A program made the translations under genes and the position numbers. From assembly GCF_014672835.1 (NCBI RefSeq), contig NZ_CP060244.1, positions 447,001-511,000 on the forward strand: a DNA stretch of 64,000 nucleotides, read 5' to 3'. The notes below the pieces were generated by a model. It did not search any database. It worked only from the letters and a program-made list of their open reading frames with translations, and had not been told where the DNA came from. Within the stretch, counting starts at the first letter, position 1. Each line of letters opens with the position of its first letter. This document shows, piece by piece, positions 1 through 8,913 of the stretch. This DNA is from Entomobacter blattae. Its GTDB lineage: Bacteria; Pseudomonadota; Alphaproteobacteria; Acetobacterales; Acetobacteraceae.

Positions 1-2
1 GG

Positions 3-1139
3 GAAACATGGCCCCCTTTGCTAGTCTCTACCCTTAACCTTATTCTTGCTTCCTCCCTCCCTATGGCAATACGGTGGGGGAAAGAGCACATCCTTCTTTA
101 CAATGACACCTATGCCCAATTTTCTGCCAGTCGGCACCCTGATATTTTAGGCCTACCTGGAGCAGAAGCCTGGCCTGAGCTTGCCTCCTTGCAAAAATAT
201 ATAGATGAGGAAATTCACGCTCAAAAACCCGTTGTTATTTCTAACCAGTGTTTCAGAAACGTTGAGCACCCTTCAGAAGCTCCCCGTAACGATCTGTGGG
301 TGGATATTCACTACAGCCCCATAGAGGACAGTAAAGGATATGTAAAAGGCATATTGGTTGTTATAGCTAACCCCATTACCCCAGAAACAGAGACCACCCA
401 CCGCAACACCACCACTAAGGCGATCGAGCAGATTATTGGAGGCCTGGCCCATGATTTTAACAACATCCTCTCAGGAATTACAGGTAATTTGGAATTAATG
501 GGCTTACGCGTTGCGCAAAAACGTTATGATACTCTTCCCCACTACATTGCCGAAGCCCATAATGCGGCCAACAGGGCAGCGGCCATTACCAATCATCTTC
601 TTTCCTTTTCGCGCCAGCAAACCCTTATGCCCCGCCCTCTCAACCTTAACGAGACCGTTCTTGGTCTTGCTCACAAGCTTCAAACTCTTTACCCCTCCAC
701 ACCAGAGTGCATGATACATATTAAAACAGAACTTCTAGCGACAGGGGAAGTATTTTGTGACCCCCAAAAGCTTGAGAGCGCCTTACTCAATATTTGCGAA
801 AATGCCTATGATGCCATGCCAAAAGGGGGAACCCTTACCTTTAAAACGAAGAATTGTGTTATCAACCAAGAGCAGGCCAGCGCTTATACTTCAATCAATA
901 TTGCCCCTGGATATTATGCTGTCCTCTATATTATCGACACCGGCGAAGGCATGTCTGCTCATACTCTTGCCAGAGCGTTCGATCCATTTTTTACCATGCG
1001 CCCCTTAGGGCACGGGAGTGGGTTAGGCCTTTCCATGTCTTACGGTTTCGTTAGACAATCAGAAGGATATATCAACCTCGCCTCCGCTGAAGGCCATGGC
1101 ACGACAATCCGAATTATGTTGCCCATGGCAAAAAAATAA
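3..1139 (+). CDS. Sensor histidine kinase, 5' end missing
   Basis: This is the C-terminal part of a cytoplasmic two-component sensor kinase. The reading frame is open to the left edge, so the true start lies outside the window. Counting from the TTG at 18, residues 1-120 resemble a PAS-like sensor fold of the type that reads 'PMAIRWGKEHILLYND'. The dimerisation helix carries the phospho-acceptor His at about 145 (GGLAHDFNN). The ATPase domain shows an N box (LLNICENAYDAMP), a G1 box (DTGEGM) and a G2 box (GHGSGLGLSM). Many relatives continue into a receiver domain, but here the protein stops right after the ATPase domain (IRIMLPMAKK), so any partner regulator must be encoded elsewhere. The signal it senses cannot be read from the sequence. 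Confidence 0.9.
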   Translation, partial: ETWPPLLVSTLNLILASSLPMAIRWGKEHILLYNDTYAQFSASRHPDILGLPGAEAWPELASLQKYIDEEIHAQKPVVISNQCFRNVEHPSEAPRNDLWVDIHYSPIEDSKGYVKGILVVIANPITPETETTHRNTTTKAIEQIIGGLAHDFNNILSGITGNLELMGLRVAQKRYDTLPHYIAEAHNAANRAAAITNHLLSFSRQQTLMPRPLNLNETVLGLAHKLQTLYPSTPECMIHIKTELLATGEVFCDPQKLESALLNICENAYDAMPKGGTLTFKTKNCVINQEQASAYTSINIAPGYYAVLYIIDTGEGMSAHTLARAFDPFFTMRPLGHGSGLGLSMSYGFVRQSEGYINLASAEGHGTTIRIMLPMAKK

Positions 1140-1400
1140 GACCCCTTCAACACTGAGTAGGAGCGATAGAGCCCCTGCGTGACAGGGAATTCGATGACCT
1201 ACGAGCAATATCTGGCCGCTGAACGCTATGCGCTGCTCCACGAGGCTTCTCAAGGGTCAGACCAGGGGAGACGATGAAGTATTGGCTGCCGTGTTGATGG
1301 TTCCCTCCCACAAGATGGCGGAGCAACAATCCACACGCTTGACGTGCTCCGAGAGTTGCGGAAGCTAGAAGCTCTCCTCTAATTGATAACTCTTAAAAAA
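1140..1400. other. Intergenic stretch with coding-like, unidentified remnants
   Basis: No intact gene lies here, but parts look like former coding sequence and seem richer in GC than the flanks. On the plus strand a short frame from 1194 begins MTYEQYLAAERYALLHEA and stops after about 27 codons. A different frame between about 1295 and 1382 reads GGATIHTLDVLRELRKLEA and then stops. The two do not join in one frame. The start weakly recalls Uma2-type proteins, but I cannot identify the source gene. Confidence 0.35.
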
Positions 1401-1401
1401 T

Positions 1402-1437
1402 AAAACGGCGGCTGTCTTAAAACACACCACCGTTTTT
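1402..1437. terminator. Probable bidirectional terminator between kinase and pyk
   Basis: AAAACGGCGG at 1402-1411 faces CCACCGTTTTT at 1427-1437, giving a roughly ten-pair stem with one mismatch and A/T runs at both feet. It sits between two convergent genes and could stop transcription from either side. Confidence 0.6.
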
Positions 1438-1462
1438 ACTTCTCTCTATTGGGCAACCAACG

Positions 1463-2902
1463 TTATGAGATGGTAGCCACACGCAAGGTATTCGTAGAGC
1501 CAGCCACACCGAATGGTAAACCACCGACCACGACAATACGATCACCCTTTTGAGCACCTTGGGTAATAGCAGCCTCTATACTCTGGTTAACAACATCTTC
1601 TATCGTATGCACAGGAATTTCCTGACCAACAGAAAGCCCTTGAACCCCCCAAACAACTGCGAGCCGGCGAGAAATAATATCTGAGGAGGGCAGAGCAATA
1701 ATAGGCGTAAATGGACGCTGCCTAGAAACCTGAAGAGCTGCCCGCCCACTTAAGGTAAAAGCCACAATCGCCCTGGCCTGTATTTTTTCTGATATATCCT
1801 CCGCAGCGCTCGCAATGGATTCCTCAACAGTAGACCCTATGGCGACGGACTGACGTTTGACATGTTTTTGCCAGTCCATGTCTTTTTCAACTTCAACAAT
1901 AATCCGCCTCATCATAGAAACTGCTTCGACAGGATAGCCGCCAGAGGCTGTTTCTGCCGAAAGCATCACGGCATCAGCGCCATCAAATACAGCAGTGGCC
2001 ACGTCAGAAGCTTCTGCACGGGTTGGAGTGGGGGTGGTAATCATGCTTTCAAGCATTTGGGTGGCAACAATAACAGGCTTGCCACGTTTACGGGCCTCCC
2101 GAATAATATTTTTCTGAATAAGGGGCACGGCTTCTGGTGGACATTCAACACCAAGGTCCCCACGCGCTACCATGACCCCATCTGTCAGATCCATAATGGC
2201 TTCAAGATTATTAATGGCCTGCGGTTTCTCTAATTTGGAAACAACCCATGCCCGACCTTTGATAATATCTTTGGCTTCCTGAACATCTTCTACACGCTGA
2301 ACAAAAGATAACCCAACATACTCAATCCCCATCTCCAGGGCAAAAGCTAGGTCTTTGCGGTCTTTTTCTGTTAAGGCTGGAATAGGTAAAACCACATCAG
2401 GAACGTTAACACCTTTATTATCCGATATAAAACCACTTACAGCCACAATGGTATCGAGATAATCACTCCCCTTTGCTTGAACGGTCAAACGCATCTTGCC
2501 ATCATCTACCAACAGATTGGAGCCTACTTCCGCTGCCTTGATAATTTCTGGGTGAGGAAGCTTGACCCGCGTTGCATCGCCCAATGCATCATTAAGATCC
2601 AAGCGAAAATGATCGCCTTTTTGGAGTTGAACCTTGCCTTTTTCAAAACGGCCAACCCGTAATTTAGGCCCTTGAACATCGGCTAAAATACCGATAGGGA
2701 TCCCTTTTTCTGCTTCCAGATCACGAATAATTCTGTGGCGTTCTGCATGGTCAGCATGATTACCATGGGAAAAATTCAGACGAAAAACATTTGCGCCAGC
2801 ATCAATCAGCTTGCCGATCAGCTCACGGGTGGATGTGGCCGGGCCTAGGGTAGAAACAATTTTTGTTTTACGTGACAGTAAAGGATGTTGTTTCAAAATC
2901 AT
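1463..2902 (-). CDS. pyk: Pyruvate kinase
   Basis: This enzyme converts phosphoenolpyruvate and ADP to pyruvate and ATP, the last step of glycolysis or of the Entner-Doudoroff route. At 479 residues it has the full family length. The N-terminal barrel has FRLNFSHG near residue 41, the K+/Mg2+-binding active-site region follows, and the signature VMVARGDLGVE is near 243. The C-terminal regulatory domain is complete. An AGGAG ribosome site lies about seven bases before the ATG. It is a single-gene unit convergent with the upstream kinase. Confidence 0.97.
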   Translation of the reverse strand: MILKQHPLLSRKTKIVSTLGPATSTRELIGKLIDAGANVFRLNFSHGNHADHAERHRIIRDLEAEKGIPIGILADVQGPKLRVGRFEKGKVQLQKGDHFRLDLNDALGDATRVKLPHPEIIKAAEVGSNLLVDDGKMRLTVQAKGSDYLDTIVAVSGFISDNKGVNVPDVVLPIPALTEKDRKDLAFALEMGIEYVGLSFVQRVEDVQEAKDIIKGRAWVVSKLEKPQAINNLEAIMDLTDGVMVARGDLGVECPPEAVPLIQKNIIREARKRGKPVIVATQMLESMITTPTPTRAEASDVATAVFDGADAVMLSAETASGGYPVEAVSMMRRIIVEVEKDMDWQKHVKRQSVAIGSTVEESIASAAEDISEKIQARAIVAFTLSGRAALQVSRQRPFTPIIALPSSDIISRRLAVVWGVQGLSVGQEIPVHTIEDVVNQSIEAAITQGAQKGDRIVVVGGLPFGVAGSTNTLRVATIS

Positions 2903-2995
2903 TAAAAACTCCTAAATGCAAAGGATAATCTATAATTCCAAATACCTAAATGGCTTTAAAATACTTTTAATTCTCTATAAAAACTGGTTCCACAT

Positions 2996-3997
2996 TTACG
3001 GAAGGGTTTCATCTGCAGAAATTCCCCAAAATGCAGAACGGGGTAACCAGCCCTCATGCTGCTTAACCTTAACCTGGCACCAGGCAGATCCAGTAGCACA
3101 ATGTTCTAGCACGCCTGTTGTACCAGGCTTTAATACAGCAACAGGCGTTGAGTGTTCATCTGCCTGCGCATACATAACTACACCCTCTTTATCTTTTTGA
3201 ATAGATGCCATATCAGAGACATATCCCACCAGCTGGGCATCCGTCTGCCCGGAAAGGGTATTCGCTTTGTTTTCAGAAGAGGCAGGCGCTGCTAAAGAAA
3301 GGTCAGAGGAGAATTTCTCACCAGGGATAATAAAGCTTCTGCGCCCCACCAATGTTGCCTGGTGCACCCAGCCTTTTTGGCCTTCTGCATCTTCTATCAA
3401 ACGCCAAACATCAAACTCCCGCAAGATACGCACAGGCATTCCCCTTCGATGGTAAACCCACTGGATAGGATAGCGGCTACCAGGCCCCACCCGCCAGTTG
3501 ACTTCATCTGCCCTTAGGGAGGCAAAACGAGGCAGGGGCAGCCCGGTTACAGTTCCCTTATTAACATCTACTGCCGGAGTAGGTTGCTCAGGATTATCCT
3601 TAGAAGGAGCGTTGGAATCCCCCTCGTCTGGAAGATTTTGCTTCTCTGGCGGTGGGAGAGATCTTTTGCGGATGGCTTTTATAGGAGCAGAAGGATGTTT
3701 TTCTCTCTTTTTATGGACTGTAGCAGATTGACCGCGATGGTGTTTCTTATGCTTTTTTGCCCCTTCCTTTTTAACAGCCTTTTCTTCTACCGCGGTGCTG
3801 TCCGCAGCTTTTTTATGAGGGCTTTCCTCAGAACGAGCAGCCTTATGGTGCTTTTTCTTGTGCAACTTGGCCTTTTCTTTGGTTGCCCTTTCCTTCACCG
3901 GCGCAGACAACCCTTCCTTCCAGTACCCTGCAGATAGATCCATAGCCAACGCCATGGTAACAAACACTATACCTTTTCTTATCCAGCTGGATTTCAT
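2996..3997 (-). CDS. Exported SH3-domain (DUF1058-type) protein
   Basis: The N-terminus is a plausible signal peptide (MKSSWIRKGIVFVTMALAM). A Lys/His-rich low-complexity stretch follows (about residues 35-115, many KKH and HKK runs), then a Pro-rich linker. From about 150 to 215 there is a clear bacterial SH3 domain of the DUF1058 family (ASLRADEVNWRVGPGSRYP...WVYHRRGMPV...GWVHQATL). A second, more diverged SH3 repeat runs from about 255 to the end (GWLPRSAFWGI). Such proteins are usually periplasmic and may bind peptidoglycan, but the ligand is not known. The basic histidine-rich region could bind polyanions or metal; that is inference. Confidence 0.85.
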   Translation of the reverse strand: MKSSWIRKGIVFVTMALAMDLSAGYWKEGLSAPVKERATKEKAKLHKKKHHKAARSEESPHKKAADSTAVEEKAVKKEGAKKHKKHHRGQSATVHKKREKHPSAPIKAIRKRSLPPPEKQNLPDEGDSNAPSKDNPEQPTPAVDVNKGTVTGLPLPRFASLRADEVNWRVGPGSRYPIQWVYHRRGMPVRILREFDVWRLIEDAEGQKGWVHQATLVGRRSFIIPGEKFSSDLSLAAPASSENKANTLSGQTDAQLVGYVSDMASIQKDKEGVVMYAQADEHSTPVAVLKPGTTGVLEHCATGSAWCQVKVKQHEGWLPRSAFWGISADETLP

Positions 3998-4175
3998 AAT
4001 CCTTTGCCCTATCCTTATTTCAGGCGAATATTTTTATTATCACCATTCTGGTTTTTATACAGTTTACCCTGGCGCAGCAAGGGCTACTTCCTGGTTTTCC
4101 GATCGCAGGCCTTTTCTGAACATACGAGATTAAAGCCATTTTTATGGTTTCATTTTGTCTATGGCTTCATTTTGA

Positions 4176-4583
4176 TCAAAGACTAATAAGCTGCCCACTC
4201 TTTGTTTTTTCCAAAAAAGTGACCACGCCGCAAACCTGGACTGCTGGCAATAAGGTGTCTGCCTTGATGGAAGCCACATGCATCCCGGCCTCACACGCAT
4301 AAAGCTGCCCCTCCAATTCAATAACAGCCTGCCTTAACTCTTCTAGACCAGCAACCCCATTGCTCAGCATATGCGTATTTTCCATCTGGCTTCCTTCCAG
4401 ATTACGCCATTGTGGGGTAAGACTATAAATAGCAAAGTTTGTGGCAAACATAATAACCGGCCTATTGCTAGCCAAGGCCCCCGCAGCGAGAATAAAACCG
4501 TAATGAGCTTTCTCATAACTATTGCTGAGCAACAAAATCCCTAATGGGGAACCCGTAAGAGGGGGCCCTTGTTGTTCTGTCAT
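4176..4583 (-). CDS. DsrE/DsrF-like family protein
   Basis: This small cytoplasmic protein of 135 residues has a DsrE-like alpha/beta fold: the first strand is GILLLSNSYEKAHYGFILAAGALA and a conserved Cys97 sits in YACEAGM. Related proteins carry sulfur as persulfide on such a cysteine. It lies upstream of, and on the same strand as, no close gene, but the MoeB/ThiF-like gene 150 bp away on the same strand also belongs to sulfur-carrier chemistry, so a shared role is possible. A GAAGGAG site precedes the ATG. The exact partner is unknown. Confidence 0.75.
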   Translation of the reverse strand: MTEQQGPPLTGSPLGILLLSNSYEKAHYGFILAAGALASNRPVIMFATNFAIYSLTPQWRNLEGSQMENTHMLSNGVAGLEELRQAVIELEGQLYACEAGMHVASIKADTLLPAVQVCGVVTFLEKTKSGQLISL

Positions 4584-4731
4584 TTCGCTCTTACTCCTTC
4601 TGGCACTCTTTCTGGCACTCCTTCTAGTTTAACGTGTTATAGTTTACTGGCCCTTGCCTGACCGCACATCTCCTGAGTTGCTCCTTTTTGCCCTTCATCA
4701 GTTTTTCAGAATCCTTTATATCCAGAATCCT

Positions 4732-5517
4732 TTATGTCATGAGCGTGTTGATCGTAGGAGTCTCTCCACAAAGGGGACAAGAGGGATTTTTAGGGAGGAT
4801 CAAAGTGCGGAATTTCATACTCAATGCATTCCACGTTAAAACTTTGCCGCGCAAAGATTCCCCCAACCCCATAATTTCCTTAAGGATTTCTGTAGCCTGT
4901 AAAGTACCCAATACCCCCGTAACAGCCCCCAGAATACCAGCCTCTGAGCAAGAGGGAATCTGTCCAGGCGGAGGCGGATACGGGTAGAGGCATCTGTAGC
5001 ATGGCCCTTCCTTATAGGCAGAAAAAGCTGATATCTGCCCCTCGAAACGAAGAACTGCCGCCGAAACCAGTGGTTTTTTTGCAAAAAAACAGGCATCGTT
5101 TAACAAATATCGGGTAGAAAAATTATCACTCCCGTCACAGATAATATCATAATGGGCAATAATCTCCCCCGCATTCTCTGGTGTTATCCTAACAGGATAG
5201 GTCTCGACCTTTACATTGGGGTTAATCGCCTTAATCATCGTGGCTGCAGAGCTCACCTTGGGCATCCCTACAGTGGCAGAACTGTGCAGGATCTGACGCT
5301 GAAGGTTGGAGAGGTCCACCGTATCTTCATCAACCAGGCCGATTCGTCCTACTCCAGCTGCTGCCAAATAAAGAGCAACAGGAGAGCCCAGCCCACCAGC
5401 CCCTATAACAAGAACCCGTGAACGCTTAAGGGCCATCTGTCCACTTGCGCCAACTTCCTTAAGCAAAATATGCCGTGAATAGCGCTCTATTTCTTCCTCT
5501 GAAAGCTCTATTTCCAT
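4732..5517 (-). CDS. moeB: MoeB/ThiF-family sulfur-carrier adenylyltransferase
   Basis: This E1-like enzyme adenylates the C-terminus of a ubiquitin-like sulfur carrier (MoaD or ThiS) for molybdopterin or thiamine synthesis. The nucleotide-binding loop GAGGLGSP is at residues 39-46 and RQILH follows. Zinc ligands are Cys173/Cys176 (CYRC) and Cys247/Cys250 (CPLC), and the conserved Cys190 lies in PSCSEAG. At 261 residues it is the short MoeB/ThiF form without a rhodanese domain. Which carrier it serves cannot be decided here because no moaD or thiS lies nearby. Confidence 0.9.
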   Translation of the reverse strand: MEIELSEEEIERYSRHILLKEVGASGQMALKRSRVLVIGAGGLGSPVALYLAAAGVGRIGLVDEDTVDLSNLQRQILHSSATVGMPKVSSAATMIKAINPNVKVETYPVRITPENAGEIIAHYDIICDGSDNFSTRYLLNDACFFAKKPLVSAAVLRFEGQISAFSAYKEGPCYRCLYPYPPPPGQIPSCSEAGILGAVTGVLGTLQATEILKEIMGLGESLRGKVLTWNALSMKFRTLILPKNPSCPLCGETPTINTLMT

Positions 5518-5759
5518 ACTTCTTTTTTACCTCATGACCCTCTATTATAATATTTATTGCCAATCGTGAAACTATAGTATCAAACTACAGTTTATCTCTT
5601 CAAAACCAGCTTTTGGAAAATTCATGAATAGAGGTGTTTTTCTGTTATAAAAACTGATAAAAGCTGTTATAACTCATAATGTAATATTTCGTTACTTTTG
5701 GTGTGTTTTATTAATTTCGTGTTTTTCGGTTAAACACTTCATTTAGAGGCTCTCATTCC

Positions 5760-6422
5760 ATGCTGCGCTCTCACCTACCCATTTTTTTTACAGGTCGTCT
5801 GCGTCCAGCCCTCTTGGGTATTGGTTCCCGCAAACGAAAAACACTTGTTGTTTCTGTCAGTGCCCTTATTGCTGCTTCTAGCTTATATTTGGTTTCGCCG
5901 TACTTTGCCCTATGGTCTATCGCTTCGGCCGTAGAAAATAACGATATGCCCACATTGGGGAAAAGCATAAACTGGCACAGCCTATGCGATAGCCTGCAGG
6001 GGCAGGCCTCAACCATGCTTTCAAACACTTATGGCATTCATACCGTCAGTGAAGATAGCGCTGATTTACCTGATTTTGGCTCTTCCTTTGCAACGAAAGC
6101 CGTTTCAAATGCTATAAAAATACGGGTCACCCAGGAAAATCTTGGCACCATTGTCAAACAATTCTTCCCCACTGAAACCAACAGCACCCCTAAAACTCCC
6201 TCTGCCCACCAGGGTATGCATATGAACGGGTTTGCCCATTTTATATCTCCAACAACCTTTATTGTCGATGTAAGTGTTCCTGGGCATGAAAATGAAACAC
6301 CCATGGAAATTGAAATGAAAATCCAGAAATGGCGTTGGAAAATTGTTAAGATTCTTCTGCCTACTCCCAATAAGAAAAGCAACCGCGTCATGGAAGCTTC
6401 AGCAAACAGTATCCATAGCTAA
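5760..6422 (+). CDS. DUF2939 family membrane-anchored protein
   Basis: The 220-residue protein has one N-terminal transmembrane segment (about residues 28-50, LVVSVSALIAASSLYLVSPYFALW). Next comes the DUF2939 signature, in which residues after the helix read ALWSIASAVENNDMPTLGKS and then WHSLCDSL. The rest is probably periplasmic and ends in an amphipathic basic tail. Function is unknown for the family. AGAGG lies about ten bases before the ATG. The gene is preceded by 240 bp of AT-rich intergenic DNA that likely holds its promoter and that of the divergent moeB-like gene. Confidence 0.75.
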   Translation: MLRSHLPIFFTGRLRPALLGIGSRKRKTLVVSVSALIAASSLYLVSPYFALWSIASAVENNDMPTLGKSINWHSLCDSLQGQASTMLSNTYGIHTVSEDSADLPDFGSSFATKAVSNAIKIRVTQENLGTIVKQFFPTETNSTPKTPSAHQGMHMNGFAHFISPTTFIVDVSVPGHENETPMEIEMKIQKWRWKIVKILLPTPNKKSNRVMEASANSIHS

Positions 6423-6505
6423 CCTGTAAGAATGACCCTTTGCCTTTTTCCAGTGTACCCAATGTCCTTTTTTGAGGCCTCTGGAAAAGGCGGGGGCTGT
6501 AACTC

Positions 6506-6736
6506 TTATTGTGGAGGAAGGTCTTCCTCCAGCACAGTTATGTGCAAATCGTAGGAGGTTTCTCCATCCTCGTTATCCTTATATAGGGTTCCAATAACTT
6601 CCCCCCCTACAGAAACCTCAACGGAAAGCCCAGGACGAGGGGGCGGGCTCACCTTTAACCCTGCTGCTCCTAACAGACGGCGAAGACATGTTTGCACACG
6701 AGACAACTCCGATACAGACATTTCCTGATCACTCAT
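6506..6736 (-). CDS. DUF3126 family small protein
   Basis: This 76-residue protein matches the DUF3126 family, which is widespread in Alphaproteobacteria. It opens with an acidic helix (MSVSELSRVQTCLRRLLG), followed by the conserved VEVSVGGEVIGTLYKDNEDG region and a final LHITVLEEDL strand. It has no signal peptide. Function is not known. It is probably cotranscribed with nothing obvious: the thioredoxin-like gene 118 bp upstream on the same strand could share a transcript. Confidence 0.85.
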   Translation of the reverse strand: MSDQEMSVSELSRVQTCLRRLLGAAGLKVSPPPRPGLSVEVSVGGEVIGTLYKDNEDGETSYDLHITVLEEDLPPQ

Positions 6737-6853
6737 GATAAGATCCTTTTTCTAACATTACATTCCCTCTATCTCTTTTCCTGGTTTTCTCTTAATAGAA
6801 AAACCCTAACGGCAAAGCCTTTTGTAGAGCTACGGATACGCAGGAAAAACCAG

Positions 6854-7276
6854 TTAAGATAGACTCTCTTCCTGCACTTTTCTTCTTACCTCTTCTATGG
6901 CCTGCTGAAAAGCTTTTGCCCCTGGCCACCCTGTTATACGACCAACAGGTTTTTGCAACTGTTTTTTCTGACTATGAGCATAAACCATAAAGACTGGGAT
7001 GCCGTGCAGGCTAAAGCGGGTTGCCATATCAGAATCTTCATAGACATTGCAATGATACCACTGCACATCTGGCCATTGAAAGGCTTGGGGGTTTATGAGT
7101 AAGGCCTGTTTGGCATTATCGCAATTCGGGCATTGCCTCCCCCACAAAAAAAGAATGCTAACCCCCTGCCTTTCGGGATGCGCCAACTTCTTAGTCAACT
7201 CAGAAGCCACGATAGCCGTAATGGGAAAAGATGTAAAAAAGGAATTTATTAATTTTTTCTCATCAGTATGGTTCAT
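6854..7276 (-). CDS. Thioredoxin-fold protein with CPNC motif
   Basis: This 140-residue thioredoxin-like protein has a CxxC redox motif, Cys49-Pro-Asn-Cys52 (GRQCPNCDNAK), followed by a cis-Pro loop (HGIPVFMVY). It has no clear signal peptide, so it is probably cytoplasmic. CPNC differs from the CGPC of thioredoxin, which suggests a dedicated reductant or sensor rather than the general thioredoxin. The 3' end carries a short Lys/Glu-rich helix (EEVRRKVQEESL). The target is unknown. Confidence 0.8.
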   Translation of the reverse strand: MNHTDEKKLINSFFTSFPITAIVASELTKKLAHPERQGVSILFLWGRQCPNCDNAKQALLINPQAFQWPDVQWYHCNVYEDSDMATRFSLHGIPVFMVYAHSQKKQLQKPVGRITGWPGAKAFQQAIEEVRRKVQEESLS

Positions 7277-7305
7277 TATTTGACCTTCTTTAGTAAATAC
7301 ACAGC

Positions 7306-7941
7306 GTGAAAATGCTCAGACCTGTAAAAATTAGCCTCCTTTTGGGTCATCTACTCCTGACCCAATGTGGATATGATGACTCTCTCCTTGCCCATCAAGC
7401 CCAAATCAGTATGGTGGGCATGTCGGTCAATGACCTTAACGCCTGTGCGGCCCCACCTGCTACAACAACAAAACTAAGCGATACGACAAAGCTCCTCACC
7501 TATAATTTTAAGGCTACAGCTGGAGGCTTCAGCATAAGCCCATTCAATATTGCTTCAATCAATGTGACTAATCCAGGCAGTAGTTGTAGTGCCCACTTCC
7601 GGGTTGTTAACGACAAGGTTGTGGAATTACACTATTCAGGAGACAATGATGAATGGGTTGGAGATGAGGGATACTGCGTTTATATCATTAGGGGCTGTAT
7701 GCGCCAACCTGAACCAACAACGACAACCCTGAATGATGAACAGGAAGACTCAGTTTCTAGCTTCTCCTCTCCCCCTGTAGCAAAGCTTCCCTACGAAGCT
7801 ATTTATAACACCCCTAACCCCAATGCGCCAAAAACCGTAAAAATTCCAGTTACACCTGCTTGGCTGCCTCCTTCCCCCAATACCATCCTCCCGGCTTCGA
7901 CATCAAAATCTACGCCGAAAACAGATGCCATACAAAAATAG
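7306..7941 (+). CDS. Putative exported lipoprotein, unknown function
   Basis: The start is a GTG at 7306, or ATG at 7312 two codons on; neither has a strong ribosome site. The N-terminus is signal-like and reaches a cysteine in LLLTQCG at about residue 22, but Gln at -1 is not a standard lipobox residue. Next is a segment reading MSVNDLNACAAPPATT, which recalls small lipoprotein assembly-type domains (MSxxDLxxCAGxP). Four further cysteines lie in the following beta-rich domain. The C-terminus is a Pro/Thr-rich tail. I do not assign a function. Confidence 0.6.
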   Translation: MKMLRPVKISLLLGHLLLTQCGYDDSLLAHQAQISMVGMSVNDLNACAAPPATTTKLSDTTKLLTYNFKATAGGFSISPFNIASINVTNPGSSCSAHFRVVNDKVVELHYSGDNDEWVGDEGYCVYIIRGCMRQPEPTTTTLNDEQEDSVSSFSSPPVAKLPYEAIYNTPNPNAPKTVKIPVTPAWLPPSPNTILPASTSKSTPKTDAIQK

Positions 7942-7991
7942 GCACTCTTTTAAAATGCACTGAAAGAATAAACGACCCGTTCCTCATCTCT

Positions 7992-8139
7992 CATCGTGCC
8001 ATCGCTTATGATCGAGACAGGGAGGAGCACTATAACCTTATCTCTGCTTTGCATAAGTCTGTTCGTAGGTCTCGACCCGGATGCAGCCTTATATTGGTTT
8101 GCCCGGATGCTAGAAGGAGGGGAAGACCCCCGTTTTCTT
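7992..8139 (+). pseudogene. rarA: rarA (mgsA) remnant with a +1 frameshift
   Basis: A short internal piece of the replication-recombination ATPase RarA survives here. One frame (7995-8069) reads [20 protein letters not shown] then KSVRRS. After one extra C near 8073 the next frame (8074-8139) reads [19 protein letters not shown] and RFL. These join to the well-known RarA block '[23 protein letters not shown]', roughly 50 of about 430 codons. Both flanks are unrelated: the lipoprotein gene ends before it and pdxJ ends just after it. It is a non-functional fossil. An intact copy may exist elsewhere. Confidence 0.8.
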
Positions 8140-8160
8140 TATTCTCCTCAAAAAAGGATT

Positions 8161-8898
8161 TTAGAGGAGAGATGTGTTTTCGTTCTCAGCGTTGGTTATA
8201 AGATGCTTCATATGATGGACAACAGCCGACAATCCATCAAACACAGACTGTGCAATGATAAAATGACCAATATTTAATTCCTGCACTTCTGGTAGAGCCG
8301 CAATGGCAGCCACATTGCCAAATGTTAACCCGTGGCCCGCATGCACTTCCAGCCCTAATTGATAGGCCTTGCGGGCCGCCTTAGCTATTACAGAAAGCTC
8401 TTGGGCAGGGGCATGAGAGTAAACGCCCGTATGAAGCTCTACAACATCTGCACCCAATTGAGCAGCCATTTCCAGCTGCCTATCATTGGGGGCCACAAAA
8501 AGCGAAACCCGCACACCTGCCTGCTGAAGGAGGGGGATCTGCTCTTTCAGCCTCTCCTTAAGGGCAAGGACATCTAACCCCCCTTCCGTGGTCAGCTCCT
8601 CTCTACGTTCAGGGACTATACAACAGGCATGAGGCCTTAAACGCTGGGCAACCCCAACCATCTCCTCGGTGGCTGCCATTTCCAGATTAAGGGGAACAGA
8701 AAGCTTTTCTTTTAAGAGAAACACATCTTCATCACGAATATGGCGTCTATCTTCACGCAAGTGAGCAGTAATTCCATCAGCACCAGCTTGTATGGCAATT
8801 TCTGCTGCATGAATAAGATTAGGATACCCTTCTCCACGGGCATTTCGTAATGTTGCAACGTGGTCAATATTCACCCCAAGGCGTTTTTTCCCCTGCAC
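8161..8898 (-). CDS. pdxJ: Pyridoxine 5'-phosphate synthase
   Basis: PdxJ condenses 1-deoxyxylulose 5-phosphate with 3-amino-2-oxopropyl phosphate to pyridoxine 5'-phosphate. The 245-residue barrel begins with LGVNIDHVATLRNARG and shows ITAHLREDRRHI and the C-terminal HAGHGLT and LNIGHFIIAQSVF motifs. The start is GTG with GGAG a few bases upstream. It lies only 15 bp downstream of pdxA on the same strand, so the last two steps of the DXP-dependent B6 route are cotranscribed. Confidence 0.96.
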   Translation of the reverse strand: MQGKKRLGVNIDHVATLRNARGEGYPNLIHAAEIAIQAGADGITAHLREDRRHIRDEDVFLLKEKLSVPLNLEMAATEEMVGVAQRLRPHACCIVPERREELTTEGGLDVLALKERLKEQIPLLQQAGVRVSLFVAPNDRQLEMAAQLGADVVELHTGVYSHAPAQELSVIAKAARKAYQLGLEVHAGHGLTFGNVAAIAALPEVQELNIGHFIIAQSVFDGLSAVVHHMKHLITNAENENTSLL

Positions 8899-8913
8899 GC
8901 GATCTCCACCCCT

